The position numbers and the translations under genes were made by a program. Positions 47,355-59,189 of a stretch of DNA of 64,000 bases are shown here, piece after piece (the first letter of the stretch is position 1; each line of letters starts with the position of its first letter). Source of the DNA: Arthrobacter sp. PM3 (lineage in GTDB: Bacteria; Actinomycetota; Actinomycetes; Actinomycetales; Micrococcaceae); assembly GCF_003352915.1 (NCBI RefSeq), contig NZ_CP022314.1, forward strand, positions 3,612,577 through 3,676,576, written 5' to 3'. Below the pieces are notes generated by a model, which was not told the DNA's origin, ran no database searches, and worked only from the letters and a program-made list of their open reading frames with translations.

Positions 47355-49373
47355 GTGGCAGATCCAGCGAGTTACCGACCCCAGACGGGTGAAATTCCGA
47401 CCAATCCGGGCGTGTACCGCTTCCGCGACCCGCACGGCCGGGTCATCTATGTCGGCAAGGCCAAGAACCTCCGCTCCCGCCTGAACTCGTACTTCGCCAA
47501 CCCTGCGGGGCTGATGCCGAAGACCTACGCCATGGTGCACACGGCCAGCAGCGTCGAATGGACCGTGGTCGGCAGCGAGCTCGAGTCACTGCAGCTCGAA
47601 TACACCTGGATCAAGGAATTCGCGCCGCGGTTCAACGTGATGTTCCGGGACGACAAGAGCTACCCGTACCTCGCCGTCACGATGGGGGAGAAGTACCCGC
47701 GCGTGCAGGTGCTGCGCGGGGACCGGCGCAAGGGCACCCGGTACTTCGGCCCGTACACCGCCGGTGCCATCCGTGAGACCATGGACACCCTGCTGCGGGT
47801 CTTCCCGGTGCGCAGCTGCAGCGCCGGCGTCCTCAAACGCGCCGAAGCCAGCGGCCGGCCCTGCCTGCTGGGCTACATCGACAAGTGCGCCGCACCCTGC
47901 GTCGGGCGGATCTCCGCCGAGGACCACCGCGCCCTCGCCGAGGACTTCTGCACCTTCATGGGCGGCGAGGCCAAGCCGTTCGTCAACCGGCTGGAGAAGG
48001 AGATGGCCGCCGCCGTCGCCGAACTCGATTACGAGCGCGCCGCCCGCCTGCGGGACGACATCGTGGCACTCAAGAAGGTCTTCGAACGCAACGCGGTGGT
48101 CCTCGCCGAGGGTACGGACGCCGACGTCTTCGCCCTGCACGAGGACGAACTCGAAGCCGCCGTCCAGGTCTTCCACGTCCGCGGCGGCCGGATCCGCGGC
48201 CAGCGCGGCTGGGTCGTGGAAAAAGTCGAGGACTCCACCACCCCGGAACTCCTCGAACACCTGCTCCAGCAGGTCTACGGCGACGAAGCCGGCCTCCAGG
48301 GCAGGCTGCCGCGGGAGGTCCTGGTGCCCGCCGAGCCCAGCAACGCCGACGAACTCGCGCAGTGGCTCAGCGGCCTGCGCGGGGCCCGGGTGGACGTCCG
48401 GGTTCCCCGGCGCGGCGACAAGGCGGCGCTCCTGTCCACCGTCCGCGAGAACGCCGAGCACGCCCTCAAGCTCCACAAGTCCCGGCGCGCCGGTGACCTG
48501 ACCATGCGGTCCCAGGCGCTGCAGGAACTCCAGGAGGCGCTTGAGCTGCCCGTGGCGCTGCTCCGGATCGAATGCTTCGACATCTCCCACGTCCAGGGCA
48601 CCAACGTGGTCGGTTCCATGGTCGTGGTCGAAGACGGCCTGCCGAAGAAGTCCGACTACCGCAAGTTCTCGGTTACCGGAGCGGCCGCTACCGACGACAC
48701 CGCGGCCATGCACGACGTCCTGACCCGCCGGTTCCGGCACTATCTCGACGAGAAGGCCGAGCACGCGGCCGCCGCGGCGAAACCGGCCCGCCAGGCCGCC
48801 CTCGAAGCGGCCACGGCGGCCGCGGTCGCGGACTCCACCACCCCGGCACCGCGCAGCAAATTCGCCTACCCCCCCAACCTCGTCGTCGTCGACGGCGGCA
48901 AGCCCCAGGTCAACGCCGCCGCCCGGGCCCTGGCCGAACTCGGCGTCGAGGACGTCTACGTGGTCGGGCTCGCCAAACGCCTCGAGGAAGTGTGGCTGCC
49001 GGACAGCGACTTCCCGGTGATCCTGCCCCGGGCCTCGGCCGGCCTGTACCTGCTGCAGCGCATCCGTGACGAGGCCCACCGCTTCGCCATCACCTTCCAC
49101 CGGCAAAAACGCGGCAAGGCCATGACCGTTTCCGCGCTCGACGGCGTGCCCGGACTCGGGGCGTCCAAACGCAAGGCCCTCCTGGCCGAATTCGGTTCCC
49201 TCAAAGGCATCAAGGCGGCGACGGCGGAGGAACTCACCGGAGCCAGGGGGATCGGCCCGTCCCTGGCCGCCGCAATCGTCCGGCACTTCGACTCCGGCGG
49301 CGCCGGTGCCGCCGACGAGGCTGTCACCGTCCCGGCCATCAACATGACCACCGGCGAAATCCTCGAAACTTAG
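47355..49373 (+). CDS. uvrC: Excinuclease ABC subunit C
   Basis: 672 aa, GTG 47355. It makes both incisions in nucleotide excision repair. Domains in order: GIY-YIG nuclease ([20 protein letters not shown]), a Cys-rich stretch ([17 protein letters not shown]), a UVR motif near residue 215, the C-terminal RNase H-like nuclease ([48 protein letters not shown]) and a helix-hairpin-helix ([14 protein letters not shown]). It is followed by the rapZ-yvcK-whiA cluster, the usual actinobacterial order. Confidence 0.97.
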   Translation: MADPASYRPQTGEIPTNPGVYRFRDPHGRVIYVGKAKNLRSRLNSYFANPAGLMPKTYAMVHTASSVEWTVVGSELESLQLEYTWIKEFAPRFNVMFRDDKSYPYLAVTMGEKYPRVQVLRGDRRKGTRYFGPYTAGAIRETMDTLLRVFPVRSCSAGVLKRAEASGRPCLLGYIDKCAAPCVGRISAEDHRALAEDFCTFMGGEAKPFVNRLEKEMAAAVAELDYERAARLRDDIVALKKVFERNAVVLAEGTDADVFALHEDELEAAVQVFHVRGGRIRGQRGWVVEKVEDSTTPELLEHLLQQVYGDEAGLQGRLPREVLVPAEPSNADELAQWLSGLRGARVDVRVPRRGDKAALLSTVRENAEHALKLHKSRRAGDLTMRSQALQELQEALELPVALLRIECFDISHVQGTNVVGSMVVVEDGLPKKSDYRKFSVTGAAATDDTAAMHDVLTRRFRHYLDEKAEHAAAAAKPARQAALEAATAAAVADSTTPAPRSKFAYPPNLVVVDGGKPQVNAAARALAELGVEDVYVVGLAKRLEEVWLPDSDFPVILPRASAGLYLLQRIRDEAHRFAITFHRQKRGKAMTVSALDGVPGLGASKRKALLAEFGSLKGIKAATAEELTGARGIGPSLAAAIVRHFDSGGAGAADEAVTVPAINMTTGEILET

Positions 49374-49396
49374 CTAGCACCGCCAAACTTAGCTAG
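49366..49396 (+). repeat. 12-bp direct repeat at the uvrC/rapZ junction
   Basis: AAACTTAGCTAG occurs at 49366-49377 (containing the uvrC stop) and 49385-49396, 19 bases apart. The second copy runs into TAGGGTAAAG, a possible -10 region for rapZ-yvcK-whiA. Confidence 0.6.
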
Positions 49397-49494
49397 GGTA
49401 AAGACTTGGAAACGGCACGCCCGCGGCCTCACGGCCGCCCGGCGGTGACCTGACCGCGACAGCAGACCGCACAGGCAGAGATGGGGCTTCACTG

Positions 49495-50418
49495 ATGGCA
49501 GACTCGACGGCAGGATCCGGGACGGAAACGGACGGCATGACACCCGTCAAACCCGTCGAGGCGGAACTGCTCGTAGTGACCGGCATGTCCGGAGCCGGCC
49601 GGAGCACCGCCTCGGATGCCCTGGAGGACCACGGCTGGTACGTCGTGGAGAACCTTCCGCCGCAGATGCTCGGCACGCTCGCGGAACTGGTGTCGCGCAC
49701 ACCGCACTCGATGTCGAAGCTTGCCGTCGTCATGGACGTCCGGAGCAAGGAACTGTTCGCGGACATGCGCACGGCCCTCCGCGCCCTGGAAGCGACCGGT
49801 GTGAGCTTCCGGGTCCTGTTCCTCGACGCCAACGACGGTGTCCTGGTCCGCCGCTTCGAACAGGGCCGCCGGCCCCACCCGCTGCAGGGCGGCGGCCGGA
49901 TCCTGGACGGCATCGCCGCCGAACGCGAACTCGTCCGCGACCTGAAGGACACGGCCGACATCGTCCTGGACACGTCCGCCCTCAACGTCCACGGGCTGGC
50001 CACCGCCATCACGGAACTGTTCAGCGAGACCGGCCCGGTCGCGCTGCGCCTGAACGTCATGAGCTTCGGCTTCAAGTACGGGCTGCCGGTGGACGCCAAC
50101 TTCGTGGCCGATGCGCGGTTCATCCCCAACCCGCACTGGGTGCCGCAACTGCGCCCGCACACCGGGCTGGACAAGGATGTCAGCGACTACGTCCTCGAAG
50201 CCCAGGGCGTCAGCGACTTCGTGGAACGGTACGTCCTGGCCCTGGAACCGGTCCTGGACGGGTACCGGCGGGAGAACAAGCACTACGCCACCATCGCCGT
50301 CGGCTGCACCGGCGGCAAACACCGCTCGGTCGCGGTCGCCGTCGAACTCTCCCGGCGGCTGGCGCAATACCCGCGGGTCACCGTGACCACCACGCACCGG
50401 GACCTGGGCCGCGAATAA
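49495..50418 (+). CDS. rapZ: RNase adapter protein RapZ (YvcJ-type P-loop protein)
   Basis: 307 aa, ATG 49495. Walker [18 protein letters not shown], a Walker B-type strand [26 protein letters not shown] and the C-terminal signature [13 protein letters not shown] are all present. E. coli RapZ guides RNase E to the GlmZ sRNA; YvcJ in Bacillus affects competence. In actinobacteria its role is unclear. It overlaps yvcK by one base (TAATG). Confidence 0.95.
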   Translation: MADSTAGSGTETDGMTPVKPVEAELLVVTGMSGAGRSTASDALEDHGWYVVENLPPQMLGTLAELVSRTPHSMSKLAVVMDVRSKELFADMRTALRALEATGVSFRVLFLDANDGVLVRRFEQGRRPHPLQGGGRILDGIAAERELVRDLKDTADIVLDTSALNVHGLATAITELFSETGPVALRLNVMSFGFKYGLPVDANFVADARFIPNPHWVPQLRPHTGLDKDVSDYVLEAQGVSDFVERYVLALEPVLDGYRRENKHYATIAVGCTGGKHRSVAVAVELSRRLAQYPRVTVTTTHRDLGRE

Positions 50419-51437
50419 TGGCGCTCCTGACCGGCCCGCTGCCCCTCGTCCCGCCCGCCAGCGCGGCGTTCGCCAGCCAGCAGGACAAGGGCCCCTCCGT
50501 GGTGGCGCTCGGCGGCGGACACGGCCTCTCCGCCTCACTGTCCGCCCTTCGCCTGCTCACCTCCGAACTCACCGCGATCGTCACCGTCGCGGACGACGGC
50601 GGGTCTTCCGGCCGGCTCCGTGAAGAGTACGGCGTCCTGCCGCCCGGGGACCTCCGCATGGCCCTGTCGGCACTGTGCGACGACACCGACTGGGGCCGCA
50701 CCTGGCGCGACGTCATGCAGCACCGCTTCGCCCCGGGCAAGGGCCGCGGCGGGTCCCTGGACGAGCACGCCATGGGCAACCTCCTCATCGTCACCCTCTG
50801 GGAACTCCTGGGCGACACGGTCGCCGGCCTCAAATGGGCCGGCGCCCTGCTCGGCGCCCGCGGTGAAGTCCTGCCGATGTCCAGCATCCCGCTGACCATC
50901 GAAGGCCAGGTCCGGATCACGGCCCCCGACGGCACCACCGCACTGCAGACCCTGACGGGCCAGGCCAGGTGCGCCGTGGCCGGGTCCCTGGAGCACGTCC
51001 GGCTCCTGCCCGAGAACGCCCCGGCCTGCCTGGAGGCGCTGACTGCGATCGAGCTGGCCGACTGGGTCGTCCTGGGCCCGGGCTCCTGGTATACCTCCGT
51101 CCTGCCGCACCTGCTGCTCCCGGAAATGCGCGAGGCCCTCTGCAACACCGCCGCCCGGCGCTGCCTGACCATGAACCTCGCCACCGACACCAAGGAGACC
51201 GCCGGCATGAGCGCGGCAGACCACCTCCGGGTGCTGCGGGACTACGCGCCGGAGTTCACGGTCGACGTCGTGCTCGCCGATCCGGCATCGGTGCAGGACA
51301 TGCCCGACTTTGAGCGGGCGGCCGGAATGCTCGGTGCCGAGGTGGTCTTGGGTAAAGTGGGGGCGTCTGGTCGCCGTCCGGTCCACGATCCGTTGCGGCT
51401 GGCGACGGCGTACCACGATATTTTCGGGAACAGTTAG
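50418..51437 (+). CDS. yvcK: YvcK/CofD-like gluconeogenesis factor
   Basis: 339 aa, ATG 50418 sharing a base with the rapZ stop. CofD-like fold: [17 protein letters not shown] at the N-terminus, [26 protein letters not shown] and [15 protein letters not shown]. YvcK/CuvA-type proteins are needed for growth on gluconeogenic carbon sources and for cell shape, and bind UDP-sugars. It is co-transcribed with rapZ and whiA. Confidence 0.94.
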   Translation: MALLTGPLPLVPPASAAFASQQDKGPSVVALGGGHGLSASLSALRLLTSELTAIVTVADDGGSSGRLREEYGVLPPGDLRMALSALCDDTDWGRTWRDVMQHRFAPGKGRGGSLDEHAMGNLLIVTLWELLGDTVAGLKWAGALLGARGEVLPMSSIPLTIEGQVRITAPDGTTALQTLTGQARCAVAGSLEHVRLLPENAPACLEALTAIELADWVVLGPGSWYTSVLPHLLLPEMREALCNTAARRCLTMNLATDTKETAGMSAADHLRVLRDYAPEFTVDVVLADPASVQDMPDFERAAGMLGAEVVLGKVGASGRRPVHDPLRLATAYHDIFGNS

Positions 51438-51447
51438 GAAAGGTGCC

Positions 51448-52428
51448 ATGGCACTGACAGCATCAGTCAAGGAAGAACTTTCCCGTCTGGATATTAAGAA
51501 GTCCTCGGTCCGCAAGGCCGAGGTATCGGCCATGCTCCGCTTCGCGGGCGGACTGCACATCATTTCCGGCCGGATCGTCATCGAGGCCGAGGTCGACCTC
51601 GCCTCCACCGCCCGGCGGCTGCGTGCAGCGATCGCGGAAGTCTACGGACACCAGAGCGAAATCATCGTTGTCTCCGGCGGCGGCCTGCGCCGCGGCAGCC
51701 GCTACGTGGTGCGCGTGGTCCGCGACGGCGAGGCCCTCGCCCGCCAGACCGGCCTCCTGGACGCCCGCGGCCGCCCGGTCCGGGGCCTGCCTTCCGTGGT
51801 GGTCAACGGGTCCGCGGCGGATGCCGAGGCCGTCTGGCGCGGCGCCTTCCTGGCCCACGGCTCCCTCACTGAGCCCGGCCGTTCCTCCGCGATGGAGGTT
51901 ACCTGCCCCGGCCCCGAATCCGCCCTCGCCCTCGTCGGCGCCGCCCGCCGGCTCGGCATCCAGGCCAAAGCCCGCGAAGTCAGGGGAGTGGACCGCGTCG
52001 TGATCCGCGACGGCGACACGATCGCCGCGCTGCTGACCCGGATGGGGGCCCACGATGCGCTCATGGTCTGGGAGGAACGGCGCATGCGCAAGGAAGTCCG
52101 GGCCACCGCCAACCGGCTCGCGAACTTCGACGACGCCAACCTGCGCCGCTCCGCACAGGCCGCCGTCGCAGCCGGCGCCCGGGTGGACCGCGCCCTGGAA
52201 ATCCTCGGCGACGACGTACCCGACCACCTCAAGTACGCCGGCGAACTGCGGGTGGCACACAAACAGGCCAGCCTGGACGAACTCGGCCGCCTGGCCGACC
52301 CCGTCATGACCAAAGATGCCATTGCCGGGCGGATCCGCCGGCTCCTTGCCATGGCAGACAAACGTGCCCAGGACCTCGGCATTCCGGGCACGGAGGCCAA
52401 TGTGACGCCGGAAATGCTCGACGATTAG
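51448..52428 (+). CDS. whiA: Sporulation/cell-division transcription regulator WhiA
   Basis: 326 aa from ATG 51448 with AGGAAAGG upstream. The N-terminal part is a degenerate LAGLIDADG-endonuclease-like domain ([30 protein letters not shown]) and the C-terminal part a helix-turn-helix ([40 protein letters not shown]). In Streptomyces WhiA with WhiB drives sporulation septation; in non-sporulating actinobacteria it affects growth and division. It is the last gene of the rapZ operon. Confidence 0.95.
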   Translation: MALTASVKEELSRLDIKKSSVRKAEVSAMLRFAGGLHIISGRIVIEAEVDLASTARRLRAAIAEVYGHQSEIIVVSGGGLRRGSRYVVRVVRDGEALARQTGLLDARGRPVRGLPSVVVNGSAADAEAVWRGAFLAHGSLTEPGRSSAMEVTCPGPESALALVGAARRLGIQAKAREVRGVDRVVIRDGDTIAALLTRMGAHDALMVWEERRMRKEVRATANRLANFDDANLRRSAQAAVAAGARVDRALEILGDDVPDHLKYAGELRVAHKQASLDELGRLADPVMTKDAIAGRIRRLLAMADKRAQDLGIPGTEANVTPEMLDD

Positions 52429-52465
52429 TCCGCCCCTAGAATCGACAGCGGAACCGCCAAAATCT

Positions 52466-52486
52466 TCCGGATGCCCAGCATCCGGA
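52466..52486. promoter_or_regulatory. Inverted repeat upstream of sodA
   Basis: TCCGGATG (52466-52473) and CATCCGGA (52479-52486) are perfect arms around CCCAG, 57 bases ahead of the sodA start and 38 after the whiA stop. It could end whiA transcription or bind a regulator of sodA; there is no T run. Confidence 0.4.
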
Positions 52487-52542
52487 TGCACAATCCGAGA
52501 TTTACCAAACCGGACGTCCCGTCCACTACATTGGAGGATTTT

Positions 52543-53166
52543 GTGACCGAGTACGTACTGCCTGAGCTCGACTACGACTACGCCGCGCTGGAGCCGCACA
52601 TCTCCGCGAAAATCATGGAGCTGCACCACAGCAAGCACCACGCGGCCTACGTGGCCGGCGCCAACAACGCCCTCGCCCAGCTGGCCGAAGCGCGTGAAAA
52701 GGGCGACTTCGCCAACATCAACCGCCTTTCCAAGGACCTCGCGTTCCACACCGGCGGCCACATCAACCACTCCGTCTTCTGGAAGAACCTCTCCCCGGAC
52801 GGCGGCGACAAGCCCGAAGGCGAGCTCGCTGCGGCCATCGACGACGCCTTCGGCTCGTTTGACGCTTTCCGTGCCCAGTTCAGCGCTGCGGCGCTGGGCC
52901 TGCAGGGTTCCGGCTGGGGCTTCCTGGCCTACGAGCCCATCGGCGGCAACCTCGTCATCGAGCAGCTCTACGACCAGCAGGGCAACGTCGCGCTCGGCAC
53001 CACGCCGCTGCTGATGCTCGACATGTGGGAACACGCCTTCTACCTGGACTACGTCAACGTCAAGGCTGACTACGTCAAGGCCTTCTGGAACATCGTGAAC
53101 TGGGCCGACGTCGCCAAGCGCTTCGACGCCGCCCGCAAGAACGCGACGGGTCTCATCACGCTCTAG
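52543..53166 (+). CDS. sodA: Superoxide dismutase (Mn/Fe family)
   Basis: 207 aa from GTG 52543, with GGAGG spaced well; an upstream ATG (52471) would add a leader the family lacks. Metal ligands are in place: [12 protein letters not shown] (first His), [12 protein letters not shown] (second His) and [11 protein letters not shown] (Asp and His). [10 protein letters not shown] lies near the active site. It dismutates superoxide to O2 and H2O2. Mn is more likely than Fe by resemblance to actinobacterial SodA, but the metal is not proven. Two back-to-back terminators follow. Confidence 0.96.
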   Translation: MTEYVLPELDYDYAALEPHISAKIMELHHSKHHAAYVAGANNALAQLAEAREKGDFANINRLSKDLAFHTGGHINHSVFWKNLSPDGGDKPEGELAAAIDDAFGSFDAFRAQFSAAALGLQGSGWGFLAYEPIGGNLVIEQLYDQQGNVALGTTPLLMLDMWEHAFYLDYVNVKADYVKAFWNIVNWADVAKRFDAARKNATGLITL

Positions 53167-53233
53167 GTCACGCCGGTTCACGCGCTGGTTCACGGCCGTC
53201 GGCCGGGCACCACGTGTGACAGGGCCGACTCCT

Positions 53234-53246
53234 GTTTGTAACAAAC
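53234..53246. promoter_or_regulatory. Perfect 13-bp palindrome between sodA and gapA
   Basis: GTTTGT-A-ACAAAC at 53234-53246, in an AT-rich pocket just after sodA. It may be a regulator site; TTGTAA inside could also be a -35 hexamer. Confidence 0.4.
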
Positions 53247-53248
53247 CT

Positions 53249-53278
53249 CACATTACGGGCCGCGCGGCCCGAAATGTG
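53249..53278 (+). terminator. First sodA terminator
   Basis: CACATT-A-CGGGCC and GGCCCG-A-AATGTG form a 12-bp stem with one A-A mismatch around GCGC. Confidence 0.7.
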
Positions 53279-53281
53279 GAC

Positions 53282-53311
53282 GGACTGCCCCCGCAGTTGC
53301 GGGGGCAGTCC
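53282..53311 (+). terminator. Second sodA terminator, directly after the first
   Basis: GGACTGCCCCCGCA (53282-53295) and TGCGGGGGCAGTCC (53298-53311) are perfect arms around GT, giving a very stable hairpin three bases after the first one. Confidence 0.75.
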
Positions 53312-53321
53312 AAGTTAAACG

Positions 53322-53352
53322 TAAGATGGATCACGGAAGGCGGTTAGCCTTC
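53322..53352 (+). promoter_or_regulatory. Putative gapA -10 region and leader hairpin
   Basis: TAAGAT at 53322-53327 could be the -10 box. It is followed by GAAGGC (53336-53341) and GCCTTC (53347-53352) around GGTTA, at what would be the 5' end of a leader of about 145 nt before gapA. No clear -35 box is seen. Confidence 0.4.
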
Positions 53353-53385
53353 AGCAACGTGGCTGGTCGTCCTCCGATCTGGTAA

Positions 53386-54489
<1,104 letters not shown>

Positions 54490-54499
54490 GGTAAGACAC

Positions 54500-55726
54500 A
54501 TGACATTCCACACCCTCAACGAACTGATCGCTGATGGTGTCCGCGGGCGGTACGTTCTGGTCAGAAGTGACCTGAACGTGCCGCTCGACGGCTCTACAGT
54601 GACTGACGACGGCCGCATCAAGGCCTCCCTGCCAGTGCTGGCGAAGCTCACGGACGCCGGTGCCCGCGTGCTGGTCACAGCACACCTGGGCCGCCCGAAG
54701 GGCGCCCCCGAGGACAAGTACTCGCTCAAGCCCGCCGCTGCGCGCCTGGCCGAGCTTGCCGGTTTCAAGGTCACCCTCGCCGCCGACACCGTCGGCGAGT
54801 CGGCCAGGGAACTCGCCGCCGCCCTGCAGGACGGCGAAGTGCTGATCCTGGAAAACGTGCGTTTCGACGCCCGGGAAACGTCCAAGGACGACGCCGAACG
54901 CGGCGCCTTCGCGGACGAGCTCGTCGCCCTCACCGGCGGCGACGGTGCCTTCGTGGATGACGCCTTCGGCGCCGTGCACCGCAAGCACGCCAGCGTGTAC
55001 GACGTCGCCACCCGGCTGCCGTCGTACCAGGGCGACCTCGTCCGCACGGAGGTCGAGGTACTGCGCAAGCTCACTACCGACACCCAGCGGCCCTACGTGG
55101 TGGTCCTCGGCGGCTCCAAGGTCTCCGACAAGCTTGCCGTGATCGACAACCTGATCGGCAAGGCGGACACGATCCTGGTGGGCGGCGGCATGCTCTTCAC
55201 CTTCCTCGCCGCCGCAGGCCACAAGGTAGCCGGCAGCCTCCTCGAAGAGGACCAGATCCCGGTGGTCCAGGAATACCTGAAGCGGGCCGCGGACGCCGGA
55301 ACCGGGTTTATCGTGCCCACCGACGTCGTCGTGGCCAGCAAGTTCGCGGCCGACGCCGAACACGAGACCGTCGCCGCCGACGCCATTGAGTCGAGCAGCT
55401 TCGGCGCCCAGGGCATCGGCCTGGACATCGGACCGGACTCCGCAGCTGCCTTCGCGGACCGCATCAAGAGCGCCAAAACGGTGTTCTGGAACGGTCCCAT
55501 GGGCGTGTTCGAATTCGCGGCCTTCGCCGGCGGCACCCGGGCCATCGCCCAGGCGCTGACCGAGACGGACGCGTTCACGGTGGTCGGCGGCGGGGACTCG
55601 GCGGCCGCGGTCCGGACCCTCGGCTTCGCCGATGACCAGTTCGGCCACATTTCCACCGGCGGCGGCGCCAGCCTGGAGTACCTTGAAGGCAAGGAACTCC
55701 CGGGCCTGAGCGTACTGGACCGCTAG
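54500..55726 (+). CDS. pgk: Phosphoglycerate kinase
   Basis: 408 aa from ATG 54500, 10 bases after gapA; the AGGGTAAG of the gapA end serves as ribosome-binding site. Seen are [12 protein letters not shown], the [16 protein letters not shown] loop, [20 protein letters not shown] and the nucleotide-site GGGDSAAAV near the C-terminus. It makes ATP from 1,3-bisphosphoglycerate. Confidence 0.97.
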   Translation: MTFHTLNELIADGVRGRYVLVRSDLNVPLDGSTVTDDGRIKASLPVLAKLTDAGARVLVTAHLGRPKGAPEDKYSLKPAAARLAELAGFKVTLAADTVGESARELAAALQDGEVLILENVRFDARETSKDDAERGAFADELVALTGGDGAFVDDAFGAVHRKHASVYDVATRLPSYQGDLVRTEVEVLRKLTTDTQRPYVVVLGGSKVSDKLAVIDNLIGKADTILVGGGMLFTFLAAAGHKVAGSLLEEDQIPVVQEYLKRAADAGTGFIVPTDVVVASKFAADAEHETVAADAIESSSFGAQGIGLDIGPDSAAAFADRIKSAKTVFWNGPMGVFEFAAFAGGTRAIAQALTETDAFTVVGGGDSAAAVRTLGFADDQFGHISTGGGASLEYLEGKELPGLSVLDR

Positions 55727-55782
55727 CAGCACCGGCCGCCACCAGCCCGGCCGCGCCCGCACGGCCGCCAGGCAAACCAGCT

Positions 55783-55820
55783 GGCAGGGCGCCCCTCCGC
55801 AAGGAAGCGGGCACCCTGCC
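55783..55820 (+). terminator. Hairpin between pgk and tpiA
   Basis: GGCAGGG-C-GCCC (55783-55794) pairs with GGGC-A-CCCTGCC (55809-55820), 11 pairs and one mismatch. It may attenuate transcription or protect the upstream mRNA. Confidence 0.5.
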
Positions 55821-55854
55821 GGCTGCTCATACGACAAGAACTCTTGGAGACCAC

Positions 55855-56670
<816 letters not shown>

Positions 56671-56719
56671 TCCGGACGCAGCTGTGGCCCCCGCAATCCA
56701 ACACTTCTGAAAGGCCGTC

Positions 56720-56977
56720 GTGGACGTTCTTCATGTCATTCTGCAGGTCCTCCTGGGCATCACCAGCCTCCTGCTGACGTTGCTTATCCTGCTCCACAAG
56801 GGACGCGGAGGCGGCCTGTCCGACATGTTCGGCGGCGGCATGAGTTCCGGGCTGAGCTCCTCCGGCGTCGCGGAGCGGAACCTGAACCGCTTCACAATCG
56901 TCCTCGGCATCACGTGGGGCGTTGTGATCATTGCCCTCGGCCTGCTTATGCGGTTCAGTACCGGCGCCGACTCCTAG
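56720..56977 (+). CDS. secG: Preprotein translocase subunit SecG
   Basis: 85 aa, GTG 56720 with AAGG upstream. Two membrane helices (VILQVLLGITSLLLTLLIL and IVLGITWGVVIIALGLLM) flank the conserved HKGRGGGLSDMFGGG loop. It assists SecYE in protein export. Position after tpiA is conserved in many actinobacteria. Confidence 0.95.
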   Translation: MDVLHVILQVLLGITSLLLTLLILLHKGRGGGLSDMFGGGMSSGLSSSGVAERNLNRFTIVLGITWGVVIIALGLLMRFSTGADS

Positions 56978-57091
56978 CGCCTTTCAGCTAATTCCATATT
57001 GGGCCTTGCGGCCCTGCCTGCATCGGGAACTCTCGAACTACACTGTGGCTGGCAAGCACCATTCCGCCAGCTGAGTAGCCAGGAGTTCCCG

Positions 57092-57487
57092 ATGCTGCAT
57101 TCTGCTTCCGGATTCAAGGGAATCCGTGTGGGCGCTACCGAGGGGGCATCTCCCCGCCACGAGCCAATGAACGGGGCTGGCGTACGCCAGCCCCGTATTC
57201 GTGTCTGTTACCGGTGCGCCAAAGGCCATGAAACCGCGCTCGTGTTCGCACAGCTGCCCGAGGAACAGATCCCGGGAGTCTGGGACTGCCGGCGCTGCGG
57301 CGGGACCGCCACCCGCGATGAAACGAAGTTCGCCCTGGAAGACGCGCCGGCGGAGGGGTTCAAGACCCATCTGGAATACGTTAAAGAACGACGCTCCAGC
57401 CAGGACGCCGAAGACGTCCTGGCTGGAGCGCTGGAACGGCTACGCGCCGGCCGGGCCCTTCCGGACGAGCTGCTCCGGGACCCGTGA
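57092..57487 (+). CDS. rbpA: RNA polymerase-binding protein RbpA
   Basis: 131 aa from ATG 57092 with CCAGGAG upstream; the longer frame from 56999 lacks such a site. The core is recognisable: GFKGIRVGATEGASP, the zinc-type cysteines CYRCAKGHE and CRRCGGTATRDE, and THLEYVKERRSSQDAEDVL for sigma-factor contact. It stabilises open complexes with the principal sigma factor and is specific to actinobacteria. Its last 48 bases overlap the convergent pgl gene. Confidence 0.93.
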   Translation: MLHSASGFKGIRVGATEGASPRHEPMNGAGVRQPRIRVCYRCAKGHETALVFAQLPEEQIPGVWDCRRCGGTATRDETKFALEDAPAEGFKTHLEYVKERRSSQDAEDVLAGALERLRAGRALPDELLRDP

Positions 57488-58270
57488 GGCCGCGTTCTCG
57501 TCGATGAGCCAGAGCGTCTCCTGCCGGCCCCGCGGTCCGGCCGCGGGAACCTGGACGGGATTGGCGCCGGCCAGGGCCAGTCCCACGGCACCGGCCTTGT
57601 CCTCGCCTGCCACCACCATCCACACTTCGGCTGCCGTGTTGATGGCGGGCAGGGTCAGTGAGACCCGGGCCGGTGGCGGCTTGGGGGAGTTCTGGACTCC
57701 CACCACCGTAAGGTCCTTCTCCCTGATGCCCGCCTGCTCCGGGAAAAGCGATGCGACGTGGGCGTCGGGGCCGACACCGAGGAGGACGATGTCCAGGCGG
57801 GGCAGGCGGCCCGGCTGCTCGGGCCGGTCATCGGACATGTCCGCGGCGTGCTCGGCGGCGGCAGCCTCGGCGAGCCTGCGCGCATAGTCCGCCGCGGCGT
57901 CATCTGGAGTGTCGAAGTCGTCCGTGGACCCCGGCATATGGACGCGTGCCGGATCAACGGGGACGCGGGACAGAAGCGCCTCCTGGGCCTGGCGGACGTT
58001 GCGCTCGGCATGGTCCTCCGGAAGGAACCGCTCGTCACCCCACCAGAAGTTCACCTTGGACCAGTCGACGGCCTTCGCCGCCGGTGATTCGGCCACGGCC
58101 TTGAGCGAACCAATCCCCATCGTGCCCCCGGTAAGCACCACCGTGGCCTCGCCATGCCGGTCCTGGATGTCGACGAGCTTGGTGATCAGCCGGGCGGCGA
58201 TCGCAGCCATCAGGACGGTCGAGTCAGGATGGATACTTACTCTCGGATCAGCGCTCACTGGGACGGACAC
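57440..58270 (-). CDS. pgl: 6-phosphogluconolactonase
   Basis: 276 aa, GTG 58270 with AAGGAG just upstream. DevB/SOL-type motifs: VVLTGGTMGIGSLKAV, NFWWGDERFLPEDHAERN and DIVLLGVGPDAHVASLFP. It hydrolyses 6-phosphogluconolactone. It is the last gene of tkt-tal-pgi-zwf-opcA-pgl, overlapping opcA by 23 bases, and its 3' end overlaps rbpA on the other strand. Confidence 0.95.
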   Translation of the reverse strand: MSVPVSADPRVSIHPDSTVLMAAIAARLITKLVDIQDRHGEATVVLTGGTMGIGSLKAVAESPAAKAVDWSKVNFWWGDERFLPEDHAERNVRQAQEALLSRVPVDPARVHMPGSTDDFDTPDDAAADYARRLAEAAAAEHAADMSDDRPEQPGRLPRLDIVLLGVGPDAHVASLFPEQAGIREKDLTVVGVQNSPKPPPARVSLTLPAINTAAEVWMVVAGEDKAGAVGLALAGANPVQVPAAGPRGRQETLWLIDENAASRVPEQLVRKGPAGA

Positions 58271-59189
58271 TCCTTAGATTGGTACGTGGCAGTCCCATAG
58301 TAATCACTTCACCGAACACTTCGTCGGGATCCAGCCGGCGCAGTTCCTCCGCCAGGCAGTCCTTCAGGCTGCGGCGCGGCAGGGAAATCCGCTGCGCCGG
58401 CTGACCGGGTTGCGTCAGTTCCGCGATGGTCAGCCCCGGCCGGAAAAGCTGGATGTCGCCGCCGGTCCGGGTCAGCCGGACCCGCCGGATCCCGGTGCCG
58501 GCGGGATCCGCGACAATCGTCACGGGCACGTCCAGCGCAAGGGTCAGCCAGGCCGCGAGCAGCAGCGTGCTGGGGGAGTCCGACGCGCCTTCGACCGCGA
58601 CGGCTGTGACCGGCGAGTCGTCCACCTGGTCCAGGACAGCGGCCAGCTGGATCCGCCAGTTGGTCAGACGGGTCCAGGCAAGGTCCGTGTCGCCGGCCTT
58701 GTAGGTGCGGCGGATGTTCTCCAGCGCCGCGACCGGGTCCGCCTCGTTGGCCGAGTCGGTGATCCGGCGGTGCGCGATCGCCCCGATGGAGGTCTGGCAC
58801 GCGTTCCTGGGTGCTCCGTGCGGCCACCAGGCCACGATCGGCGCGTCCGGGAGCAGCAGGGCCGCGACCAGGGATTCGCTTTCCTCGGCGAGTTCACCGT
58901 ACCCGCGCAGCAGGATGACCTCGGACGCGCCGGCGTCGCCGCCGACCCGGATCTGGGCGTCCAGCCGGGTCGGGGCCTCGGCCCCGGCGTCGGCGAGGAC
59001 GATGATCCGGCACGGGTGTTCCCGGCTGGCCTCGTTGGCGGCTTCGATGGCCTCCTCCTCAAGCCCGGAGCGGGTCACGACCACGAGGGTCAGCACACGG
59101 CCCAGGGCGATCACGCCGCCCTGCTCGCGCAGCGCCATGATCTTCTTGGAAATTTTCGAGGTGGTGGTGTCGGGAAGATCTACGATCAT
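58248..59189 (-). CDS. opcA: Glucose-6-phosphate dehydrogenase assembly protein OpcA
   Basis: 313 aa, ATG 59189 overlapping the zwf stop by four bases (ATGA). OpcA-type strings are IVDLPDTTTSKISKKIMALR at the N-terminus and WWPHGAPRNACQTSIGAIAHRRI in the middle. It is a partner of glucose-6-phosphate dehydrogenase, first known in cyanobacteria and conserved next to zwf in actinobacteria. Confidence 0.95.
   Translation of the reverse strand: MIVDLPDTTTSKISKKIMALREQGGVIALGRVLTLVVVTRSGLEEEAIEAANEASREHPCRIIVLADAGAEAPTRLDAQIRVGGDAGASEVILLRGYGELAEESESLVAALLLPDAPIVAWWPHGAPRNACQTSIGAIAHRRITDSANEADPVAALENIRRTYKAGDTDLAWTRLTNWRIQLAAVLDQVDDSPVTAVAVEGASDSPSTLLLAAWLTLALDVPVTIVADPAGTGIRRVRLTRTGGDIQLFRPGLTIAELTQPGQPAQRISLPRRSLKDCLAEELRRLDPDEVFGEVITMGLPRTNLRSVRPSER

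Noticed and set aside
52471..52542. Earlier ATG for sodA
   Set aside because: It adds 24 residues not found in superoxide dismutases, and a good GGAGG site fits GTG 52543.
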